Positions 7,127 to 15,162 of a stretch of 19,152 bases of DNA are shown piece by piece; position 1 is the first letter of the stretch, and every line of letters begins with the position of its first letter. A model generated the notes under the pieces. It ran no database searches. It was not told the origin of the DNA and was given only the letters and a program-made list of their open reading frames with translations. Source of the DNA: Acetobacteraceae bacterium (GTDB lineage Bacteria; Pseudomonadota; Alphaproteobacteria; Acetobacterales; Acetobacteraceae); NCBI GenBank assembly GCA_947478535.1, contig CANJXD010000044.1, positions 1 to 19,152 of the forward strand, in the 5' to 3' direction. The translations under genes were made by a program, and so were the position numbers.

Positions 7127-8346
7127 TACTTGTAGCGACGCAGGCTCCAGAAGGCGGCGGAGCCGCCGACATAGGCGGCGATCGCCAGCCAGAACGCCAC
7201 GCGGTAGCTGCCCGTCATGTCGAAGACGAAGCCCGCACCCCAGGACCCGATCGCGGCCCCCAGCCCCGATCCCATGGTGATGACGCCGAAGATGGTGCCA
7301 AGCCGCGGCCCCGCGAACAGATCCGCCGTCTTCGTCGTGATGGCCGGCCCGCGCGCGCCCCAGGTCAGCCCGAACAGGCAGGCATGCAGCCACAGCAGCA
7401 GATGCTGGTCCGCCGTCTCGATCGCCAGCGCGCAGAGGATGCCGACGATCGAGATGGCATAGGCGATCAGCGCCGATTTCTCCCGCCCGATGTAATCGGA
7501 CAGCGTCCCCGTCAGGATCACCCCAGGCAGCGCCAGGAAGGCGCCCGCGCCAAGCACGGAGGCGGCGTAGAGCCCGTCGAAGCCGATATCGACGGCGAAG
7601 GCGATCTGGTGGAGGGAGACGAAGAAGCTGCCGACGCTGGTCAGCATATAGACCAGGAACAGCAACCAGAATTGCCGCGTCCGTGACGCCGCCCGCAGCG
7701 TCCATTCCCGCTGCGGTGGCGCATCGGCGCTGGCCTTCGGCGGCGCGGCCGGGATCCGCGTCGGCTTGCGGAACAGTGCCGCCAGCGGCAGCACGACGAT
7801 TGCCATGGCCGCCGCCTCGATCATATAGGCGCCGCGCCAGCCGACACCGCTGATCAGGATCTGGCTGACCGGCGCCGACACAGCGCGTCCGAAGGCGTTG
7901 GCGGATTGCAGGATCGAGATCGCCAGCCCCCGATGCCGCTGGAAATTGGCGGAGACGAGCGGCACGAAGACCAGCATACCAACGCAATTCGCCCCCACCG
8001 TCATCACCACGCCGTAGAGCAGCACGATCTGCCACAACTCATTCGCCTGCGACGCGCCGATCAGCCCCACCGTCAGCAGGATGCCGCCCATCAGCACCAT
8101 CCGCCGCGACCCCAGCCGGTCCACCATGAAGCCCACACCGGGGGAGGAAATGCCGCCGACGAATTGCGCCACGGAATAGGCGAGCGAAGTCTGCGCTCGG
8201 GTCCAGCCGAATTCGGCGATGAAGGCCAGCAGGAAGACCGTGTAGGAATGCATCAGGCTGGCGCCGATGCTGAAGGTGAGGAAGCAGGCGCCGAGCACGA
8301 GCCACGCTTGGCGGGTCGGCGCGGGGGGAAGGTGCGGGGGGGTCAT
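7126..8346 (-). CDS. MFS transporter
   Basis: This is a 12-helix major facilitator, probably a proton-linked carboxylate or aromatic-acid type carrier in the inner membrane. From ATG at 8346 it has 406 residues. The MFS motif A appears after helix 2 as GFMVDRLGSRR (about 72-82) and again in the second half as GTLSDYIGREK (about 280-290), with a central cytoplasmic loop around 193-220. The general pattern resembles the oxalate:formate antiporter/monocarboxylate group, but the substrate cannot be read. A GTG at 8388 would add 14 residues; neither start has a clear ribosome binding site, and I prefer the ATG because it gives a normal short N terminus. It lies 61 bp upstream of the secreted hydrolase, which suggests uptake of a product of that enzyme. 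Confidence 0.9.
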   Translation of the reverse strand: MTPPHLPPAPTRQAWLVLGACFLTFSIGASLMHSYTVFLLAFIAEFGWTRAQTSLAYSVAQFVGGISSPGVGFMVDRLGSRRMVLMGGILLTVGLIGASQANELWQIVLLYGVVMTVGANCVGMLVFVPLVSANFQRHRGLAISILQSANAFGRAVSAPVSQILISGVGWRGAYMIEAAAMAIVVLPLAALFRKPTRIPAAPPKASADAPPQREWTLRAASRTRQFWLLFLVYMLTSVGSFFVSLHQIAFAVDIGFDGLYAASVLGAGAFLALPGVILTGTLSDYIGREKSALIAYAISIVGILCALAIETADQHLLLWLHACLFGLTWGARGPAITTKTADLFAGPRLGTIFGVITMGSGLGAAIGSWGAGFVFDMTGSYRVAFWLAIAAYVGGSAAFWSLRRYK

Positions 8347-8612
8347 TCGGCCGGAGAGTGACGCCTGCCCGCCCAGGGCGCAATTCACGGGGGGTCTGGA
8401 CCACGCCGCGTCCAGGTCGTGGCGTAGGGGCCAGCAACACCACCCGCGAAACTATTGGCAGCGCCGGCAGCGGTGGGGTGGCTGTTCTGGGCCAGGAAAA
8501 CCGCATTATTTCGCGCAGAGGAGCTCAAAAAATAAGAAAATATGGGAAGAACTTGTTTGTCGCTATGAGCACGGTTAAGAGCATGGTCATAAAATTCGAG
8601 TGATGATGTTAG
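8347..8612. promoter_or_regulatory. Divergent intergenic region with dyads and an AT-rich block
   Basis: The region separates the MFS operon (minus) from the sensor kinase (plus). Its left half is GC-rich with a 6-bp perfect dyad CTGGAC/GTCCAG (8396-8401, 8410-8415) and a longer imperfect inverted repeat with arms near 8429-8445 and 8475-8493. Bases 8521-8580 are about 37% G+C by hand count, far below the surroundings. A weak plus-strand promoter match is TTGTTT at 8553-8558 and TAAGAG at 8576-8581 (17-nt spacer). On the minus strand an AATAAT hexamer near 8503-8508 could be a -10 for the MFS gene. A 12-codon ORF, 8565-8603, ends 9 bp before the kinase start but has no ribosome binding site. 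Confidence 0.4.
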
Positions 8613-11138
8613 GTGATTTTCAGATTTTCCAGGTTGCAATTTTTTCACCCGATCCTGATCGCCGCCGCGACTGTCGCCGTGATTGCGGGCGCGGCGTCGG
8701 CCTGGGTCGTTGGCGACCGTTTTGTGGAGAAACAGGAAGCGCTGCAGACCGGCATGGCGCTGGAACGCGCCGAGGCGGCGGCGAGCGTTGCGGAGCAGTT
8801 GGTTCTCCGCAATCTCGACGACATGGCGACGCTCCAACTCATGGCACAGCAATGGGCCCTGATGGATCCCGTGGCGGAGGCCAGCCTGCGCGCGCAGTTG
8901 GAGACGACGCTGCGCCTCCTCGTCCGCGACCGGGGTGAGCGGCGCACACCCTTCCGCAGCGTGGTGATCCTGGCGGAGGATGGCAGGCTGCGCTGGTCCT
9001 CCATCGTCGGTTCGGCCTCGTTCGACGCGAGCGACCGCGACTATTTCATCGCCTTGCGGGATGGCTTCAGCGGCACCTTTCTCAGCGCGCCGCTCGCCGG
9101 GCGGGGCGCGGGCGGCCCCATCATCCTGGCGGCGCAGAGCCTGCAGAATGCTGCGGGCGACTTCGGCGGCGTGGTCCTGGTGGGCGTGCGGCCCGAGGAC
9201 ATGTCCCAGGCCCTGGCCCCGCTTGTGACGCGGGCCGGCGGTGTGGTTTCTGTGATCCGGCGGCAGGGCGAATTGCTGGCGCGGGCGCAGGCGGGAACGC
9301 CTGGCCCCTCGGTGCCCGGCATCGGCCCGATCCCCGAGGCCCGCTTTCCCTGGGCGGCGGCGCTGGAGGCGCAGGGGCGCTATACCGCGCGCGGCCGCAG
9401 TGCCTTCACAGGTGCGGACCAGTTCCGCTCCGCGCGCGTGGTGGCGGGCACGAACCTGGCGGTCTTCGCCGCCATCGATGCGCAGGCGGAGCTGCAAGGC
9501 ATCCCGACGCTCCGCAATTCCATCCGCCTGTCGGTGCTGGGCGGGCTGGCGGCGGGGCTTTTGGCGGTTGCCGGCGGCGCCGCCGTGTCCCGTGCCAGCC
9601 GGCTGCGGGTGGAGGCGGAAGCGCTGCGCCATGGACGCGCGCAGGTGGAGCGCCTGCACAAGGGGCTGCCGCAGGTTCTGTCCCTGCGTGAGTGCCCGGG
9701 CGAAGGCCGGCCATCCTATCTGCTCTATCGCGGTGGCGACGTGGAACGGGTGACGGGATGGTCCGATGGGCGGCTGAACGGCCTGGCGGATTGGACACCT
9801 TATGTCGGCAGCGGCACGCCCTGGATCGAAGATTGCGTCGCGACGGCGCTGCAGACGGGCTCCGCCGAGTATGACTGGCAGCTGCGCCAGCCCGACGGAT
9901 CCTATCGCTGGATGTCCACCGTGCTGGCGCGCGTCTCGGCCCGCCCCGGCGGGGGTGGGGAGGTGGTCAGCCATACCCGCGACGTGACGGTGCGCTATGA
10001 GGCCGCTCAGCGGGCGAAGGCCGCCCGGGAAGAGCTTGAACAGACGCTCAGCGCGGCCCCGGTCGTGGTGTTCCGCGGCCATACCCGGGCCGACGGCACC
10101 CTGGTGAAGACCTTCGTCAGCCGGGCGATGGAACAGCTGACGGGCTGGCCCATGGCCAGCATCGTGCAATCTGGCGGCCTGCGGGCGATCATCGACGACC
10201 CGCAACGCCTGTCCGACGACATCGCCACCCTGGTGGCCACCGAGGGTGTCACTGGCGGTGTCACCAGCGACTACACGATGCGCTGCGCGGATGGGCGCCT
10301 GATCACCGTTGTGATGACGATGACGAAGATGCATCGCCGTCCCGGGGGGGGCTACGAACTCGTCGGCTACATCGCCGATGTGACAGCGGAGAGGGAGGCC
10401 AAGGCGCGCGCCATCACCAGCGCGCGGCTGGCGTCGCTGGGGGAGATGTCGGCCGGGCTCGCGCATGAGCTGAAGCAGCCGCTGCAGGCCATCACGCTGG
10501 CGGCCACCAATACCCAGGCGGCGGTTGAACGCGGCGATGCAGCGGCGGCGAGCCAGCGGTTGCAGCGCATCATCACCTATGCGCAGCGCGCGGGGGAGGT
10601 GATCGAACACTTGCGGCGCTTCGCACGCGGGCCGGAGGTGGGCGGCCAGCCGCAACACGTTGCCGTGGCGGCCGCCATCGATGGCGCGCAGTCCATGGCC
10701 GCCAGCAGCCTGCGCGATGCGATGGTGAATCTTGTCATCACGCTCGATGATCCGCCACCGCTGGTGCTGGGGCACCTCGTGGCGCTGGAACAGGTGCTAA
10801 CGAACCTGATCATGAATGCGCGCGACGCGGTGGTTCAGAACGGGGGCGCGGGGCCGCACCGCATCACCGTGGAGGCGGCGACTGACCGGGCTGCGGGCGT
10901 AGTGCGAATAACTGTCTCCGACACCGGCGGTGGGCTGCCCGCGTCGGTACTGGCGCGCTTGTTCCAGCCCTTTGTCAGCACAAAGGGGGCGGATCGCGGC
11001 ACCGGGCTCGGCCTGTCTATCTGCCATGGCCTGGTGACCGGCATGGGCGGCACCATCACCGCCGGGAATGAAGGGCTGGGCGCCGTCTTCCGCATCACGC
11101 TCCCGGCGGCAGCGGATGAGGCGCAGGCCGCGGCGTGA
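8613..11138 (+). CDS. Membrane sensor histidine kinase (Cache-like sensor, two PAS domains)
   Basis: This is an inner-membrane two-component sensor kinase of 841 residues. Order of parts: TM1 (about 12-33), a periplasmic region of about 270 residues resembling a double-Cache/PDC sensor, TM2 (about 305-326), PAS 1 (about 350-465, with GSYRWM), PAS 2 (about 475-595), HisKA with AHELKQPLQA (phospho-acceptor His618), and HATPase_c with N-box NLIMNARDA (731-739), DTGGG (770-774) and GTGLGLSICHG (797-807). No receiver domain and no response regulator gene is next to it. GTG at 8613 directly follows an in-frame TAG; the ribosome binding site is poor, and TTG at 8634 is an alternative. PDC-type kinases often sense small organic acids, but the ligand is unknown. 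It converges on quiC1, with 3 bp between the two stop codons. Confidence 0.92.
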   Translation: MIFRFSRLQFFHPILIAAATVAVIAGAASAWVVGDRFVEKQEALQTGMALERAEAAASVAEQLVLRNLDDMATLQLMAQQWALMDPVAEASLRAQLETTLRLLVRDRGERRTPFRSVVILAEDGRLRWSSIVGSASFDASDRDYFIALRDGFSGTFLSAPLAGRGAGGPIILAAQSLQNAAGDFGGVVLVGVRPEDMSQALAPLVTRAGGVVSVIRRQGELLARAQAGTPGPSVPGIGPIPEARFPWAAALEAQGRYTARGRSAFTGADQFRSARVVAGTNLAVFAAIDAQAELQGIPTLRNSIRLSVLGGLAAGLLAVAGGAAVSRASRLRVEAEALRHGRAQVERLHKGLPQVLSLRECPGEGRPSYLLYRGGDVERVTGWSDGRLNGLADWTPYVGSGTPWIEDCVATALQTGSAEYDWQLRQPDGSYRWMSTVLARVSARPGGGGEVVSHTRDVTVRYEAAQRAKAAREELEQTLSAAPVVVFRGHTRADGTLVKTFVSRAMEQLTGWPMASIVQSGGLRAIIDDPQRLSDDIATLVATEGVTGGVTSDYTMRCADGRLITVVMTMTKMHRRPGGGYELVGYIADVTAEREAKARAITSARLASLGEMSAGLAHELKQPLQAITLAATNTQAAVERGDAAAASQRLQRIITYAQRAGEVIEHLRRFARGPEVGGQPQHVAVAAAIDGAQSMAASSLRDAMVNLVITLDDPPPLVLGHLVALEQVLTNLIMNARDAVVQNGGAGPHRITVEAATDRAAGVVRITVSDTGGGLPASVLARLFQPFVSTKGADRGTGLGLSICHGLVTGMGGTITAGNEGLGAVFRITLPAAADEAQAAA

Positions 11139-11141
11139 CGC

Positions 11142-12989
11142 CTACCGGCCGCGGCCGCGCTGCTGCGCGGCCATGCGCGCCGCTGCGTTGATCGCGCCGA
11201 AGCCGGCATAGCCGCCTTTCCGCTCCGTGATCTCCAGGAAGAAGCGGTCCTGGAACGGCGCGGTATAGGCGTGCAGGAGGATGCCGCCGGTGCCGTCCTG
11301 GTCGAACAGCAGGTGGCGCTCGCGCAGGCCCGACAGGGCCTCCTCCTCCAGCCCAAAGCGCGCGGCGAGATCCTCGTAGTAGTTCTCGGGGATATCCAGC
11401 AGCGGCGCGCCGCGGGCTGCCGCCGCATCCATCACCGCTGCCGCATCCGCCGTGGCGAAGGCGATGTGATGCACCCCCGCGCCAGCCAGCGCCGAGACGA
11501 AGCGCCCCGTGCCGGTGCGCGTGCTTTCCGAGACATTCAGCGGCAGCCGCACGGTGCCATTGCCCCCGGTGAAGGCGCGGGACCGGACCAGCCCGTAGGG
11601 GTCCGGCAATTCCCAGAGCGCATCCGGCTCCAGCCCGAACAGGGCGCGGTGGAACAGCACGTAGCTGTCCAGCATCCCCGGTGTCAGCGCCTGGGCGACG
11701 TGGTCGATGCCGGTCAGCTTGCCCGCCTTGTCCCCCGCATCGGGGAGCAGGTGAAAATCATCCTCCCAAATCGGCGCCGGGCTTGGCGATTGCACGAGGT
11801 AGACCAGCGTGCCATCCGGCGCCCGCACCGCGGGGATGCGGCGTTCGCCGTCGCCGACGCGCTCCCGGAAGGTCGGGCAGCGCAGCGCCTCGGCCCGCGC
11901 GATGACGCGGCCGGGGTCATCGACACGCAGCGCCATGGCGCAGACGGTCGGGCCAAGCTGGGCGAAGCGTTCGGCGGCCGCGCTGTCCGGCTCCACGTTC
12001 AGGACGATATTCGCCCCGCCATTGCGCCACAGTTCCACGGCCTTGGATTTGTGCGTCCCGGCGCGGCGGAAGCCGAGCGTCGCGATGAAGGCGGCGAGTT
12101 CGGCGCGGGCGGTTTCATCCACCGCGAATTCCACGAATTCGACGCCCGAGAGCCTCGGCAGCGCCGGCAGCGGCGCGATGCCCGCCTTTTCCGCCAGCCA
12201 GACCAGGCTCCGCAGCCCATCGCGGGCGATGCGGCGGGAGGGTGCGGCGCGGAATTCATCGTTGAAGATCTCGAGCGAGATCGGTCCCGCATAGCCTGCC
12301 GCCAGCGTGTCCTTCAGGAAGCCCGCGACATCCAGCTCCCCCTGGCCCGGGAACAGCCGGTGATGACGGGACCAGGACAGCGCATCCATCGACAGCTTCG
12401 GCGCATCCGCCAATTGCAGGAAGAACAGCTTCTCGGGTGGCACTGTGGTCGACAGCCCCGCCAGGTCTTCGCCGAGGCAGAGGGTGTGGAAACTGTCGAG
12501 GATCAGGCCGAGTGCCGGATGGTCGGCGCGTTGCACGATATCCCAGGCCTGGCGCCATCGGCTGGTGTGCCGGCCCCAGGCCAGCGCCTCGAACCCCACC
12601 CGCAATCCGCGCTTCGCAGCCCGCTCCGCCATCTCCCGCAGGTCGGCGGCGGCGCGGGCGGGGTCGTCGATCGCGGCGGCCTGGGTGTTGGAGCAGACGA
12701 GGAGGAGGTCCGTCCCCAGCGCCTGCATGGTGTCGAATTTCCGCTCCGCGCGGTCCATGTTCCGCGCTCGCGCGGGCTCCGGCATCGCTTCGAAATCGCG
12801 GAAGGGCTGGAAGATGGTGATGGCCAGGCCAAGATCGGCGGCCATCCTTCCGGCATCGGCTGGCGATCCATCGATGGCGAGGAGATCCTGCTCGAAGATC
12901 TCCACCCCCTCGAACCCCGCAGCGGCCGCCGATTCGAGCTTGTCCGGGAGTGTTCCCGAAAGACAGACCGTGGCGATCGACCGCTGCAT
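11142..12989 (-). CDS. quiC1: 3-dehydroshikimate dehydratase fused to HPPD-like domain
   Basis: The enzyme converts 3-dehydroshikimate to protocatechuate in quinate/shikimate breakdown, in the cytosol. From ATG at 12989 it has 615 residues; AGGGA at 12999-13003 supports this start (9-nt spacing), and the start MQRSIATV-LSGTLP-KLE matches the QuiC1 family as I know it. Residues 1-270 are a sugar-phosphate-isomerase-like TIM barrel with candidate metal ligands Glu134, Asp165, Gln192 and Glu240, the Glu/Asp/Gln/Glu set of this class. Residues about 285-610 are two vicinal-oxygen-chelate modules resembling 4-hydroxyphenylpyruvate dioxygenase; this half keeps His430 (DHVA), His508 (VHHIAF) and Glu586 (FFLEITER), the His/His/Glu iron-site pattern. 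The same two-module fusion is known from pseudomonads. It is the third gene of an operon with two TctC-type receptors. Confidence 0.93.
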   Translation of the reverse strand: MQRSIATVCLSGTLPDKLESAAAAGFEGVEIFEQDLLAIDGSPADAGRMAADLGLAITIFQPFRDFEAMPEPARARNMDRAERKFDTMQALGTDLLLVCSNTQAAAIDDPARAAADLREMAERAAKRGLRVGFEALAWGRHTSRWRQAWDIVQRADHPALGLILDSFHTLCLGEDLAGLSTTVPPEKLFFLQLADAPKLSMDALSWSRHHRLFPGQGELDVAGFLKDTLAAGYAGPISLEIFNDEFRAAPSRRIARDGLRSLVWLAEKAGIAPLPALPRLSGVEFVEFAVDETARAELAAFIATLGFRRAGTHKSKAVELWRNGGANIVLNVEPDSAAAERFAQLGPTVCAMALRVDDPGRVIARAEALRCPTFRERVGDGERRIPAVRAPDGTLVYLVQSPSPAPIWEDDFHLLPDAGDKAGKLTGIDHVAQALTPGMLDSYVLFHRALFGLEPDALWELPDPYGLVRSRAFTGGNGTVRLPLNVSESTRTGTGRFVSALAGAGVHHIAFATADAAAVMDAAAARGAPLLDIPENYYEDLAARFGLEEEALSGLRERHLLFDQDGTGGILLHAYTAPFQDRFFLEITERKGGYAGFGAINAAARMAAQQRGRGR

Positions 12990-13052
12990 GCTTTGAAATC
13001 CCTTCAGGCGCCGGGGCACGCATAGCGCATCCCGGTGCCGTGTGGGCTCCTC

Positions 13053-14021
13053 TTACTGGAGCGTGATGTTGCGGCTGCGGATGATGCCCCGCCACTTTGC
13101 GTTCTCCGATGCGAAATAGGCGGGCCAATCGGCCGGGCTGCCGACCACCGGCACAACGGCCAGCGCGCCCAGGCGTTCGCGGGTATCGGGGGCTTCCATC
13201 GCGGCCTTCGCCAGGGCGTTGGCGCGGCTGATGATGGCGTCCGGCAGCCCGGCCGGGCCCTGCAGCGCGATGTGTTCATACACCTCGTAATCGGGAAAAC
13301 CCTGTTCGCGGAAGGTCGGGATGGCCGGCGCCACCGGGCTGCGATCGCGCGTCGAGATCGCCAGCGCCTTCAGCTCCCCGGCCAGGATCAGCGGCAGCAC
13401 GCCGGAGGCGGCCTGCACGATCATCGGCGTCTCGTTCGCCAGCACGCCCTGCACCGCCGGCGCGCCGCCGCGATAGCCGACATCGGTCAGTTGCAGGCCG
13501 GCGCCCTGCAGGAACAACTCCGTCGCCAGGTGGGTGGAGGAGCCGACGCCGGAATTGGCATAGGTGACGTTGGCGCCGGGCCGCTTCGCCGCGGCGACGA
13601 ATTCCGCCAGCGTATTCGCCGGGAAGTTCTTGTTCACGCAGAGGATCATCGGCATGGCCGCCATCAGCCCGATGCCGACGAAGTCCCGCTCGTTGTTGTA
13701 GGGCAGCTGCATCATGTGCGGCGCCATGGCGTAGGTGCTGACGGTGGACACCAGCAGCGTATAGCCATCCGGCCGCGCGCGGGCGACGGAGTTGAAGCCG
13801 ATGGTGCCGTTGGCGCCGGTGCGGTTATCGACGACGAAGCTGCGGCCGGTATCGCTGGACAGCTTGGCCGAGAGGATGCGCGCCACGGCATCCGTGGACC
13901 CACCGGCCGCCCAGGGGACGACCATGGTGACGGGGCGGCTCGGCCAGGCATCCTGCGCGCGGGCGCCCGTGCCCAGCAAGGGAAGCGCGGCAAGGCCGCC
14001 CAGCATGCGACGTGAGATCAT
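13053..14021 (-). CDS. Bug/TctC-family periplasmic substrate-binding protein 1
   Basis: This is a periplasmic extracytoplasmic receptor of the Bordetella uptake gene (Bug, TctC) family, which captures carboxylates or aromatic acids for tripartite tricarboxylate transporters. ATG at 14021 (GGAGG at 14029-14033, 7-nt spacing) gives 322 residues, the family length. A signal peptide covers about residues 1-22, ending GTGARA before QDAWPSRP. Family marks are the VVPWAAGGSTD loop, the VVDNRTGANGTIG segment and SVARARPDGYTLL. It lies between its paralogue and quiC1, so quinate, shikimate or dehydroshikimate are natural candidate ligands by context only. No TctA or TctB membrane subunit is in the window; many Bug proteins are orphans. 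Confidence 0.92.
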   Translation of the reverse strand: MISRRMLGGLAALPLLGTGARAQDAWPSRPVTMVVPWAAGGSTDAVARILSAKLSSDTGRSFVVDNRTGANGTIGFNSVARARPDGYTLLVSTVSTYAMAPHMMQLPYNNERDFVGIGLMAAMPMILCVNKNFPANTLAEFVAAAKRPGANVTYANSGVGSSTHLATELFLQGAGLQLTDVGYRGGAPAVQGVLANETPMIVQAASGVLPLILAGELKALAISTRDRSPVAPAIPTFREQGFPDYEVYEHIALQGPAGLPDAIISRANALAKAAMEAPDTRERLGALAVVPVVGSPADWPAYFASENAKWRGIIRSRNITLQ

Positions 14022-14028
14022 GGTTGTT

Positions 14029-14033
14029 CCTCC
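14029..14033 (-). promoter_or_regulatory. Shine-Dalgarno site for receptor 1
   Basis: GGAGG on the minus strand, 7 nt before ATG at 14021, choosing this start over one 17 codons upstream. Confidence 0.85.
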
Positions 14034-14060
14034 AGCTTCGTTGCAGCCAAATCCAGCGGC

Positions 14061-14079
14061 CGGTGGCTTCATGCCACCG
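14061..14079 (-). other. Intercistronic 7-bp hairpin between the two receptor genes
   Basis: CGGTGGC (14061-14067) and GCCACCG (14073-14079) pair perfectly around a 5-nt loop in the 75-bp gap between receptor 2 and receptor 1. There is no T-run. It may stabilise the upstream message or lower read-through, a common arrangement next to binding-protein genes. Confidence 0.4.
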
Positions 14080-14096
14080 CCCGGCGGTTTCCGAAA

Positions 14097-15101
14097 CTAT
14101 TCCAGCACGATGCCGCGGGTGCGGATTACCTCGCCCCACTTCGCGCTCTCGGCGCGGAGATAGGCGGGGAAGTCCTGCGGCGTGCCGGGGACGGGGACGA
14201 TGGCGACCGCCTTCAGCCGCTCGATCACGTCCGCATTCGCCATCGCCGCGGCCTTGGCGGTGTAGAGGCGCTGGATGATCGCCGGCGGCGTGCCGGCGGG
14301 GGCGAGGAGGGACCAGTTCGTCGTCGCCTCGAAGCCGGGGAAGCCCGATTCGGCGATGGTCGGCACCGTCGGCGCCAGGCTGTTGCGCTCCAGGCTCGAA
14401 ATCCCGATGGCGACGATCTGGTTGGCGGCCATCAGGCGCAGCGCCGTGACGCCATCGACGAAGGCGACCTGCACCTCATTCGTCACCAGCGCCTGCACCG
14501 CTGGCGCGCCACCGCGATAGGTGACGTTCTGGATGTCGATCCCGGCCGCGCGCAGGAACAGCTCCGTCGCCAGATGGGCGGAAGAACCAGCGCCGGAGGA
14601 ACCGTAGGACAGCTTGCCCGGCTCCGCCTTCGCGCGGGCCACCAGGGCCGCGATGTCGCGCACGCCGAGGGCGGCGCTGACGCACAGGAAGATGGGGGAG
14701 ATGGCGATGCGCCCGACCGGGGCGAAGGCCGTGTCGTCATCATAGCCGCGCTGCGGGAACAAGTGGCGGGACATCGCGTAGGTCGAATTCACGCCGAGCA
14801 GCAGCGTGTAGCCATCCGGCCGGGCGCGGGCGACGGAGGCATGGCCGATGGTGCCGGAAGCGCCCGGGCGGTTGTCGACCACGACATTGCCGCCGAGCTC
14901 GCGGGACATGAACTGCGCCAGCAGGCGGGCTGTGAAGTCCGAGGACCCGCCCGGCGCCCAGGAGACGACGAGGGTGACCGGGCGCGTGCCGGGATAGGCA
15001 TCCTGCGCGGCGGCCCGGCCGGCACCGACACCGGAACCGATTCCGGCGCCAAGCACGCCAAGGGAGGCGGCGCCGAAGCCGCGGCGGGTGAGAGGGGTCA
15101 T
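14097..15101 (-). CDS. Bug/TctC-family periplasmic substrate-binding protein 2
   Basis: A second TctC/Bug receptor, 334 residues from ATG at 15101. GGAGA at 15108-15112 is 6 nt upstream, and a second GGAGG is at 15117-15121. The N terminus has a twin-arginine motif, LTRRGFG, followed by an Ala/Gly-rich stretch ending AGRAAAQDAY, so Tat export is likely, whereas receptor 1 has a less clear RR motif. Family marks are VVSWAPGGSSDFTAR, VVDNRPGASGTIG and SVARARPDGYTLL, plus the TYRGGAPAVQALV segment shared with receptor 1. It is the first gene of the three-gene operon and diverges from the quinate/shikimate dehydrogenase gene, sharing a control region with it. The ligand is unknown. Confidence 0.92.
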   Translation of the reverse strand: MTPLTRRGFGAASLGVLGAGIGSGVGAGRAAAQDAYPGTRPVTLVVSWAPGGSSDFTARLLAQFMSRELGGNVVVDNRPGASGTIGHASVARARPDGYTLLLGVNSTYAMSRHLFPQRGYDDDTAFAPVGRIAISPIFLCVSAALGVRDIAALVARAKAEPGKLSYGSSGAGSSAHLATELFLRAAGIDIQNVTYRGGAPAVQALVTNEVQVAFVDGVTALRLMAANQIVAIGISSLERNSLAPTVPTIAESGFPGFEATTNWSLLAPAGTPPAIIQRLYTAKAAAMANADVIERLKAVAIVPVPGTPQDFPAYLRAESAKWGEVIRTRGIVLE

Positions 15102-15107
15102 GGCTGG

Positions 15108-15112
15108 TCTCC
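15108..15112 (-). promoter_or_regulatory. Shine-Dalgarno site for receptor 2
   Basis: GGAGA on the minus strand, 6 nt before ATG at 15101; it supports this start rather than one far upstream that would overlap the divergent gene. Confidence 0.75.
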
Positions 15113-15162
15113 GTTTCCTCCGAAGCGACCCCTTGGCGATGGACCAGGGGTTGCCGCTGTCG

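Noticed and set aside
8385..10775. 796-codon open frame on the minus strand opposite the sensor kinase
   Set aside because: The plus-strand frame has complete histidine-kinase motifs; the antisense frame is His/Arg/Pro-rich without recognisable domains, as expected from third-position GC bias.
11271..13025. 584-codon open frame on the plus strand opposite quiC1
   Set aside because: The minus frame is an unmistakable QuiC1 with both domains; the opposite frame has antisense-like composition and no motif.
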